Shown here: positions 1-6,000 of the stretch, one piece after another
How the letters are laid out: each line of letters begins with the position of its first letter
Numbering within the stretch: position 1 is the first letter of the stretch
Source of the DNA: B1SED10-75 sp964636865
GTDB taxonomy: Bacteria; Bacillota; Dethiobacteria; DTU022; PWGO01
NCBI GenBank assembly: GCA_964636865.1
Contig: CAZWVJ010000054.1
Coordinates: 1 to 7,439 of the forward strand
Direction: 5' to 3'
DNA length: 7,439 nucleotides
Notes under the pieces: generated by a model
Seen by the model: only the letters and a program-made list of their open reading frames with translations
What the model was told of the DNA's origin: nothing
Databases searched by the model: none
Program-made: the position numbers and the translations under genes

Positions 1-25
1 GGACGGTTCCTTTAGACACCTTTGA

Positions 26-58
26 GGTGCAATAGGGGACGGTTCCTTTTGACACCTT
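26..58 (+). repeat. Left arm of the 33-bp inverted repeat (copy 2)
   Basis: This unit begins GGTGCAATAGGGGACGG and ends TTTTGACACCTT. It pairs with 245-277 with a single mismatch (A at 52 instead of G). Its own ends, GGTG and CACC, are also complementary, so each unit could form a small hairpin as well as the long 33-bp stem. Confidence 0.8.
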
Positions 59-181
59 TTACCACAAAATGGTTTTTTGGCTAATTATCACACAGCCTCA
101 CAGCCCCAATTTATCACAAGATGTGTAGGGGAAACGGAAGCCGGATAATATCTTATCTTTTCGGTTTTATTTCGGTGAAAT

Positions 182-220
182 CCAAAAAATCCCAGAAGGT
201 GCCAAAAGGAACCGTCCCCT
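182..220 (-). repeat. 39-bp direct repeat, first copy (holds unit 3)
   Basis: Positions 182-220 are identical to 231-269, an offset of 49 bp. Both include GGTGCCAAAAGGAACCGTCC, the minus-strand form of the repeat core. Because 49 is not a multiple of 3, any reading frame passing through would read the two copies in different frames, which argues that the segment is not coding. Confidence 0.85.
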
Positions 221-230
221 TTAACACCTC

Positions 231-277
231 CCAAAAAATCCCAGAAGGTGCCAAAAGGAACCGTCCCCTATTGCACC
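231..277 (-). repeat. 39-bp direct repeat, second copy, and right arm of the inverted repeat (unit 4)
   Basis: Positions 231-269 repeat 182-220 exactly. Positions 245-277 are the reverse complement of 26-58 except for one base. The unit ends AGGTGC and GCACCT form a perfect 6-bp terminal inverted repeat. Confidence 0.85.
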
Positions 278-311
278 TTTTTTATGGGTTAGTATTTATG
301 GTATGATTATT

Positions 312-343
312 TTGTGATATGTGGTTATTTTAATTGCTATAGA
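312..343 (+). promoter_or_regulatory. Candidate extended -10 promoter for the baeRF gene
   Basis: TGCTATAGA at 335-343 looks like an extended -10 element (TGn followed by TATAGA, close to TATAAT). No good -35 lies at standard spacing; TTGTGA at 312-317 is about 20 bp upstream of the hexamer, which is too far for a normal site. Transcription would start near 350 and leave a leader of about 30 nt carrying the ribosome binding site. The call depends mainly on the extended -10. Confidence 0.3.
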
Positions 344-366
344 AGAAATAGGAAACACATAAATTT

Positions 367-373
367 AGGGGGG
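367..373 (+). promoter_or_regulatory. Ribosome binding site that fixes the baeRF start
   Basis: AGGGGGG lies 6 nt before ATG 380. The alternative upstream GTG at 314 in the same frame has no comparable site and would add 22 residues (beginning MICGYFNCYRR) that do not resemble the family's N-terminus. The start is therefore placed at 380. Confidence 0.8.
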
Positions 374-379
374 TTTTAC

Positions 380-1537
380 ATGCAGCGATTGGATAAGCAG
401 GAAATGGAGTTACTGATAGAGCAAAGGGGCAAGTATCCTTCTGTTTCTATTTATATGCCTACTTTAAGCGGGCGGGAAGGGTCTGCGGAAAATCCTATTC
501 GTTTTAAAAATTTGATCAAGCAGGCGGAAAATGATCTGGAAGCTCAGGGTTTTAAGCCTTCTGAGCGCCAGGAATTACTTGCCCCGGCTTCTAAGCTTAT
601 TGATGATAGTTTTTTCTGGGGGAGGCAAAGTAAAGGGCTTGCTCTTTTTCTGTCCGACGGGTTTTATCGCTATTACCGCCTTCCTATAGAGTTTGAGGAA
701 AGGGTAGTGGTGAAAAATTCATTTTATCTGAAACCGCTTTTTAGTTTGCTGGCTGCGGATCAGCAGTTTTATGTGCTTGCCCTGAGTCAGAAAGATGCCC
801 GCTTGCTGCGGGGAACAAGGGGCTTCGTGGAGGAAATGGACCTAAGTGAGGTTATCCGTAAATTTGAAGAGAAATTTGGAGGGGAGCTCCCCGAGAAATA
901 TTTACAGTTTCATACAGGGGCACAGCCCTCCGGGGGAATGCGAGCAGCTATCTACTACGGCCACGGAGGCGCCCTGGACAATGTGGAAAGGGAAAAGCTG
1001 CGCAAGTATTTTCGATTTATCGACCAGGAGCTGCGCCAAATAATTGATGAAAAAAATGTGCCTCTTGTTCTTGCATGTGTGGAAGAGCTTGCGCCTCTTT
1101 ATAAGGAAGCAAGCAATCATCCTTATTTGCTGGAGGAAGGAATAAGGGGAAATCCGGATAACATGAAAGCGCATGAAATTCACCGGGCAGCCATGGAAAT
1201 AATGGAACCGGTTTTTAAGGAGAAGCTTGAGGAAGTAAAAAACAGGTATCACGATTTATTGGGGACAGGCAAGGCTTCAAATAATTTGCGGGAAATAGTG
1301 CCGGCTTCTTTCCATGGGAGGGTGAGTGAACTTTTAGTGGACACTTCTCGACAGGAATGGGGATGGTACAATCAGGAAACCGGACAGCTGGAGTGGCAAC
1401 AGGAATCCCTTGCAGAGAATGAAGAGCTTCTCGATTTAGCTTCTACGGAAACTTATATCAATAGAGGAGAGGTTTTTGCATTGAAACCGGAGGAGATGCC
1501 TGATGCAGAACCTCTTGTGGCAATATTCCGCTGGTAA
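380..1537 (+). CDS. Bacterial archaeo-eukaryotic release factor family protein (baeRF type, eRF1-like)
   Basis: This encodes a 385-aa cytoplasmic protein with no signal peptide or membrane segment. I recognise it as a baeRF protein, a bacterial group distantly related to eRF1/Pelota release factors and proposed from comparative genomics to act in ribosome rescue or stalling; the exact role is not established. Family-like blocks are SVSIYMPT (residues 21-28), NPIRFKNLIKQAE (38-50), the FWGRQSKGLALFLS block (79-92), a FHT stretch followed by the glycine-rich GHGG loop (177-197), GIRGNPD (254-260), LLGTGKA (293-299), FHGRVSELLVD (311-321) and the C-terminal AIFRW (381-385). There is no GGQ, the peptide-release tripeptide of true eRF1, so classical peptidyl-tRNA hydrolysis is not supported by that motif. 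Length and both ends look complete. It is a single gene: the next gene is convergent, with 85 bp between the stop codons. The family is fairly sure; the subfamily number (possibly family 3) is not. Confidence 0.8.
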   Translation: MQRLDKQEMELLIEQRGKYPSVSIYMPTLSGREGSAENPIRFKNLIKQAENDLEAQGFKPSERQELLAPASKLIDDSFFWGRQSKGLALFLSDGFYRYYRLPIEFEERVVVKNSFYLKPLFSLLAADQQFYVLALSQKDARLLRGTRGFVEEMDLSEVIRKFEEKFGGELPEKYLQFHTGAQPSGGMRAAIYYGHGGALDNVEREKLRKYFRFIDQELRQIIDEKNVPLVLACVEELAPLYKEASNHPYLLEEGIRGNPDNMKAHEIHRAAMEIMEPVFKEKLEEVKNRYHDLLGTGKASNNLREIVPASFHGRVSELLVDTSRQEWGWYNQETGQLEWQQESLAENEELLDLASTETYINRGEVFALKPEEMPDAEPLVAIFRW

Positions 1538-1622
1538 GGTCCTTGTTTTTGCAGGAAAAGAGCGGGGGGGGACGCCAGGGGATTGCATTAAAGTAAAGGA
1601 GCGCGGGATTTTCCCTGACGCA

Positions 1623-2693
1623 CTATTTGGTGAGGTCGATGACGAGCCGGTAAGAGCTCCCCGGGGAGGGGGCTTCTTCTATTGAGGTTAAGCGGCCGGA
1701 CATAACTTCTGAGCCGACTTCATATTTATTTGCAGCTTTTTCTACCCATTCATGGATGCTGTCCGGGCAGTAATATAATATGTCTTGCCCCGGCTCCGAT
1801 TCTTCGGCCCAGCTGTGGGCGTTAAATATTATATTCCAAATAGATACTTTTTTGCCCTCGAAATTATTCATGGGATGCAGTTCTTCCAGCTCTTCCCCGC
1901 AGGAATATGTTTGGTCTGAATACTGGCCGATAAATTCTTCCGGAGCCCTGGCTTCTGCATACCACTGGTTATAAACTTCCAGATCAAATATTTCAAGTTC
2001 TTGCAGTGAACTCACGGCAAAAGCTGTGCAACCTGCTCCCAGCGGGATTCCATCCTCATTTTGCGGGAATTTGTCTATTTCTTCCCGGCTGATTCCTTTT
2101 GATGCGGAGAGGAAAGGGTTGTTATGCAGGCCGTAGTTTAAGTGCTCGCCTTTATCCAGGTATGCTTCTACATAATTTTTTATCTGCCTGTATGTTTCTT
2201 CATCGAAAGTAAAAGTAATTATAGAGGTGTTTCCCTCTAAAAAGCCTTTCCTGGCATCATTGATGTTTTCGAAGTCATCGAATCTTCCGGCCATGTTATG
2301 AAATAGAAGGCCCAACCCCGTTTTGTCCGAGAAAATTAGCTTTATGGCTTCACTTTGGTCATGATAGCTCATGCCTGCATATATGGGGTCTTCGCCGGCG
2401 CCTTTTAGTTCATAATTTGTATGGCCCAACATGGTGCTGCTGGTGCCTAAAAATGAAGGCACGGCATTTTTTAAAAGGGATCGCGCCAGCGTGGAAGGAG
2501 ATTCCCAGTTTAAACCGTACGGTGACCTTGTGATATAAAGGTTTAAATAGTAATCGGCAGGTTCTTCGTCCATTATTTGATCTGCGTCAATTTCTTTTTC
2601 CGGGGAGCATCCCGTTGCAAATGAGGAAGCGAGTATAATTATTAATACCCAAACAAGCAATATTTTTATATTTTTTTTATTTTTCATGTTCAT
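1623..2693 (-). CDS. Predicted lipoprotein, possible permuted papain-like (NlpC/P60-type) hydrolase
   Basis: This encodes a 356-aa protein I do not recognise by name. The N-terminus is a lipoprotein signal: a basic start (MNMKNKKNIK), a hydrophobic core (about residues 11-24) and SSFATGC with Cys 29 as the likely lipidated residue. The -3 position is Ala rather than the preferred Leu. It should be anchored to the outer face of the membrane. In the mature part, LGHTNYEL (His 91) is followed about 130 residues later by LNYGLHNN (185-192) and GAGCTAFA (Cys 222). The order His then Cys, with an NCTTFA-like block, recalls circularly permuted papain-like proteins such as the YiiX or DUF4105 groups; this is inference from short motifs. 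NAHSW (His 293) is another candidate site. The start at 2693 is preferred over ATG 2747 because GGAGA stands upstream at suitable spacing and the upstream version would place 18 poorly fitting residues before the signal peptide. It is divergent from the c-di-GMP gene. Confidence 0.75.
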   Translation of the reverse strand: MNMKNKKNIKILLVWVLIIILASSFATGCSPEKEIDADQIMDEEPADYYLNLYITRSPYGLNWESPSTLARSLLKNAVPSFLGTSSTMLGHTNYELKGAGEDPIYAGMSYHDQSEAIKLIFSDKTGLGLLFHNMAGRFDDFENINDARKGFLEGNTSIITFTFDEETYRQIKNYVEAYLDKGEHLNYGLHNNPFLSASKGISREEIDKFPQNEDGIPLGAGCTAFAVSSLQELEIFDLEVYNQWYAEARAPEEFIGQYSDQTYSCGEELEELHPMNNFEGKKVSIWNIIFNAHSWAEESEPGQDILYYCPDSIHEWVEKAANKYEVGSEVMSGRLTSIEEAPSPGSSYRLVIDLTK

Positions 2694-2703
2694 AAATTCA
2701 CTA

Positions 2704-2708
2704 TCTCC
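2704..2708 (-). promoter_or_regulatory. Ribosome binding site that fixes the lipoprotein start
   Basis: On the minus strand GGAGA lies 10 nt before ATG 2693. The next in-frame ATG (2687) is 16 nt away and ATG 2747 lies upstream of it, so 2693 is the best start. A shorter version from 2687 would still keep the whole signal peptide. Confidence 0.65.
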
Positions 2709-2768
2709 GTTTATAATATAATTAAGAAACAGAAAATGATGCTGCAAAAAATTAAATTCATAATGTAG

Positions 2769-2797
2769 ATTTTACCACATTTACTCCAAAATATTAA
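2769..2797 (-). promoter_or_regulatory. Candidate promoter for the lipoprotein gene
   Basis: Read on the minus strand, TTAATA (2792-2797) matches four of six bases of the -35 consensus and is followed after 17 bp by TAAAAT (2769-2774), preceded by TGG as an extended -10. Transcription would begin near 2762 and give a leader of about 70 nt. Confidence 0.45.
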
Positions 2798-2839
2798 ATC
2801 AATTATTAAATTAATTTTGTGGATGTAACACAAGAAGAA

Positions 2840-2861
2840 GGCAATTGTCAGGCAATTGACT
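2840..2861. repeat. Tandem 11-bp repeat, possible operator
   Basis: GGCAATTGTCA (2840-2850) is followed directly by GGCAATTGACT (2851-2861); the first eight bases are identical. Each copy contains the self-complementary CAATTG. The pair sits between the two divergent candidate promoters, which would suit binding by a regulator on one DNA face, since 11 bp is close to one helical turn. No regulator is identified. Confidence 0.45.
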
Positions 2862-2866
2862 GAAAT

Positions 2867-2876
2867 TTGTTAACAA
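2867..2876. promoter_or_regulatory. Palindrome TTGTTAACAA
   Basis: This perfect 10-bp palindrome lies just after the tandem repeat and about 12 bp upstream of the candidate -35 of the signalling gene. It could be a regulator half-site pair, but short AT-rich palindromes are common by chance. Confidence 0.3.
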
Positions 2877-2887
2877 TTTTAATGTTA

Positions 2888-2916
2888 TTGCAGGATGTAT
2901 ATAAAAATGGTAAAAT
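2888..2916 (+). promoter_or_regulatory. Candidate extended -10 promoter for the c-di-GMP signalling gene
   Basis: TTGCAG (2888-2893, a three-of-six -35) is followed by a 17-bp spacer and TAAAAT (2911-2916), preceded by TGG as an extended -10. It mirrors the TGGTAAAAT of the divergent promoter. The start would be near 2923, leaving a leader of about 134 nt. A perfect TATAAT at 3023-3028 is an alternative, but it lacks a usable -35. Confidence 0.4.
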
Positions 2917-3032
2917 ATTTAAAAGAATAAAAAATTAATTAATTAATATATATTATTCAATATGTTTATTTTGACGGGATGGCAGAAATGAAGAAGAAAA
3001 TCTTCTAAAATGGGCTATTCTATATAATTTGG

Positions 3033-3047
3033 CCTTCTACAGAAGGG
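3033..3047 (+). promoter_or_regulatory. Ribosome binding site inside a small hairpin
   Basis: AGAAGGG (3041-3047) is the ribosome binding site, 9 nt before ATG 3057. It is immediately preceded by its complement CCTTCT (3033-3038), so CCTTC and GAAGG can form a 5-bp stem with a TACA loop covering the site. Upstream, AGAAGA (2992-2997) and TCTTCT (3001-3006) form a second hairpin, and TCTTCT could also pair with the ribosome binding site. Confidence 0.5.
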
Positions 3048-3056
3048 ATGTAGGGT

Positions 3057-6000
3057 ATGGAGTTATTAGAGTTAGAAGTGCTGTCTTGGTTTTCAGTATT
3101 GTTTTCAGCGGGGAGTCTTATATTATGTTTGACTTTTGCTTTTCTATACAAACGTGATAAGAATAGGTATTTAATATTTTGGTCCCTTTCTTGGGGTGTG
3201 TTGTTTGTCGGGTATTTTGTGTTTAATTTATCCTTTCAATATCCGATGGTTCCCTTAATCTTGGTGCTTTATGTAGGAATTATTGGCGGGGCATATTTTT
3301 TCTACCACGCCTCAAGAATCTTCCTCGAACTGCCCGATATAGCGGCCTGGAAATATGTGGCCGCTCTGGTAATATTATCTGTAATTGTTCTTAGTTATTT
3401 TGAGAATTTATTCTTCCTTGGCCCTTATATTGTTTTTGGCTTAGCGGGGTTATTATATTTTGCCTCTGCATTTCTTTTCCTTAAGATTAAAGAAATTAAC
3501 CACCTATGGACGGGAAGGGTGGTCTTATTATTTGGGATAGTCAACTTAACCTATCCACTGGGGATCAACGTAGATTGGTATGCCCCCGGAGGCTACCTGA
3601 CTACCACAATATTTGCCTTGGCGGTAGCCCTGGCAACTGCCGGACTGCACCTGCAACGTATATACTCGATAATGAATGAGGATAATATTCAAATTCAGCA
3701 AAAGCATGATTATATGCGGCGTATTTTTGATACCATGAACCAGTATATTTTTATCTGCAATCCTCATGATTACCGAATTGAATTCCTTAATCGCGCAGCG
3801 CGGGAAGACTTTGGCAATCAGGTGGGGGAACTTTGTTATACGCAGGCAGGGAAAGATGAGCCCTGTGACAATTGCCCCATACCGTCCTTAATGAGCAGTG
3901 ATGCTCCCGAACAGGTTAAATATTCTTTTGAAGCTTATAACCGGATTTTTGAAGGAAAAGCCGGCAAACTGGTAAATCCGGATGGAAGCGTTTCGGTGCT
4001 TGAGGTATTGGATGATGTTACGGAGCAAAAACAGATGGAAGAAATGATTGAATTCGAAAGATCCCGCTTGTTTTCCATTTTTGACAGTATAAATGAAATT
4101 ATTTACATTTCTGATCCAAGAACTTATGAAATTTTATATACCAATAAATATACAGAGAAATTATTCGGGAAAAAGTTGGAAGGGAAGATTTGTTATGAAG
4201 AATTACAACACAAGGATGCGCCCTGCGAATTTTGCACCAATGAGAATATTTTGCAAAACAAAGGCGTGCCTTTTCAATGGGAATTTTTTAATCCGGTGGT
4301 GGAAAAGTATTATTTTATAACCGATAGAATAATCAAGTGGCCGGATGGCCGAGATGTAAGGTTTGAGCTGGCAATTGACATTACCAAGCACAAAGAGTCT
4401 GAAGAAGCCTTAAAAGAATCGGAGCGGAAGTATCGGGAAATACTGGAGACCATGGAGGAAGGCTACTACGAGGTGGACCTGGCCGGTAATTTTGTTTTCT
4501 TTAACGATTCCCTCTGTAAAATAGCCGGTTATACCCGCGAAGAATTTTCGCGTTTAAGTTACAAAGAGATATACAAAGATCCCGAAGAAGTGTTCAGCGT
4601 TTATACCAGGGTTTATAACACCGGAGAACCGGAAAAAGCTGCCGGTTGGTCTATTCTTACCAAAGATGGAAATGAAGTTTTTGTTGAGGTTTCTATTACT
4701 ATACGGCGCGATAATGATGGCGAGCCCATCGGCTTTCGGGGTATAGCCCGCGATATAACCGAACGTAAGGAAGCGGAGCAAGCTCTTCAGGAAAGTGAAG
4801 GTAAGTTTAGGGCTTTAGCGGAAAGTTCCCCGACGGCTATTATGATGTTCCAAAATGATTATTGGGTTTACGCCAATCGAGCGGCGGAAGAGATAAGCGG
4901 TTATGCTAAGGAAGAGCTTTACGAGATGCGCTTCTGGGAAATTGTCCACCCGGATTTTCAGCCTGTTGTAATGGAAAGAGGCCGAAAAAGACAGCAGGGC
5001 GAGGAGGTTACACCTTCTTATGAATTTAAAATTGTTACCAAGCAGGGGGAAGAGAGATGGGTTTCGTTAACGGGAGCAACTTCTTATTATCAGGGAGTTG
5101 AAGCGGGATTTGTTAATATTTTGGATATTACCGAGCACAAAGAAGCGGAGGAGGCTTTAAGAAAGTCGGAAGAAAAGTATCGGACCATTTTATATACCAT
5201 GGAAGAGGGTTATTACGAAGTGGATCTGGCCGGCAATTTTACTTTCTTCAATGATTCTCTCTGTAAGTTAGTCGATTATTCCAGCGAAGAATTAATGAGA
5301 TTAGGTTACAAAAATATATACAAAAACCCCGATGAAGTTTTTGAAGTTTACAATAGAGTTTATCGCACCGGAGAATCGGAAAAGGCGGTGGGTTGGCCTG
5401 TAATAGCTAAGGATGGAAGTGAATTGTTCCTGGAGGTTTCCATTACCCTTATGCGTGACAGCGAAGGCAACCCCACGGGATTTCGGGGTATAGTCCGCGA
5501 TATTACCGAACGCAAGCAGGCGGAGGAAGCCCTTCAAGAGAGTGAAGAAAAGTTTAGGACTTTAGCGGAAAATTCACCTACGGCGATTATGATGTACCAG
5601 AACGATTATTGGGTTTATGCGAATGCAGCCGCGGAAACAATTACCGGTTATACGAGGGAAGAGCTTTATAATATGTGTTTCTGGGAAATTAATCATCCGG
5701 ATTATCACGAGGTGACGAAAGAAAGAGGCAGGAAAAGGCAAGAAGGCGAATATGTAACCCCTAATTATGAGCTAAAAATTGTTACCAAGCAGGGTGAGGA
5801 AAGATGGGTTTCGCTAACAGGTGCTACTTCTACTTTCGAGGGTGTGCCGGCTGGTTTTGTCACGCTTATGGATATAACCGCCCGCAAAGAAGCCGAAGAA
5901 GCCCTGAGAAAATCAGAGGAAAAATACCGCGAAATTTTGACTACTATGGAGGAAGGTTATTATGAAGTGGACCTGGCGGGCACTATTATTAATCTTAACC

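Larger units (their letters stand above)
1..277. repeat. Cluster of short palindromic GGGGACGG-core repeats (REP/BIME-like)
   Basis: Four copies of a roughly 31-nt unit lie here. Each has a GGGGACGGTTCC core, and complete copies are bounded by AGGTG(C) on one side and (G)CACCT on the other. Copy 1 (1-20, cut by the window edge) and copy 2 (26-58) read on the plus strand; copies 3 (198-229) and 4 (245-277) read on the minus strand. Copy 2 is the inverse of copy 4 at 32 of 33 positions. Copies 3 and 4 sit in a perfect 39-bp direct repeat (182-220 and 231-269). The stretch 61-180 between the opposed pairs shows nothing recognisable. The layout resembles REP elements arranged as inverted pairs, which in other bacteria are linked to RAYT/IS200-type Y1 transposases; no such gene is in the window. 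I recall similar GGGGACGG repeats in Firmicutes, but that is memory, not a search. Confidence 0.8.
2694..3056. other. Divergent intergenic control region, AT-rich
   Basis: These 363 bp separate the lipoprotein gene from the c-di-GMP signalling gene and hold no credible ORF. They contain one candidate promoter in each direction, a tandem 11-bp repeat and a 10-bp palindrome between those promoters, a very AT-rich stretch (about 2917-2963, including TTAATTAATTAATATATATT), and a small hairpin over the ribosome binding site of the downstream gene. I saw no recognisable c-di-GMP riboswitch. Confidence 0.7.

Noticed and set aside
121..306. 61-codon open frame through the left repeat cluster
   Set aside because: It is made mostly of repeat DNA, reads the two copies of the 39-bp repeat in different frames, and has no ribosome binding site of note.
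314..379. Upstream GTG start extending the baeRF protein by 22 residues
   Set aside because: The AGGGGGG site just before ATG 380 and the family-like N-terminus favour 380; the added residues look like untranslated leader.
1538..1622. Convergent gap as a bidirectional terminator, and the G8 run at 1564-1571 as a repeat copy or phase-variable tract
   Set aside because: I see no strong stem with a T run on either strand. The G run lies outside both genes, and the GGGGACG there lacks the GGTG/CACC arms of the repeat family.
2694..2747. Longer lipoprotein start at ATG 2747
   Set aside because: It would put 18 residues before the signal peptide and would place the GGAGA ribosome binding site inside the gene.
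2971..3028. TTGACG (2971-2976) with TATAAT (3023-3028) as a promoter
   Set aside because: The two boxes are 46 bp apart, and neither has a fitting partner at 16-18 bp.
2838..3056. c-di-GMP riboswitch in the leader of the signalling gene
   Set aside because: I could not find a GEMM-like core or a convincing long paired structure; the leader is mostly AT-rich.
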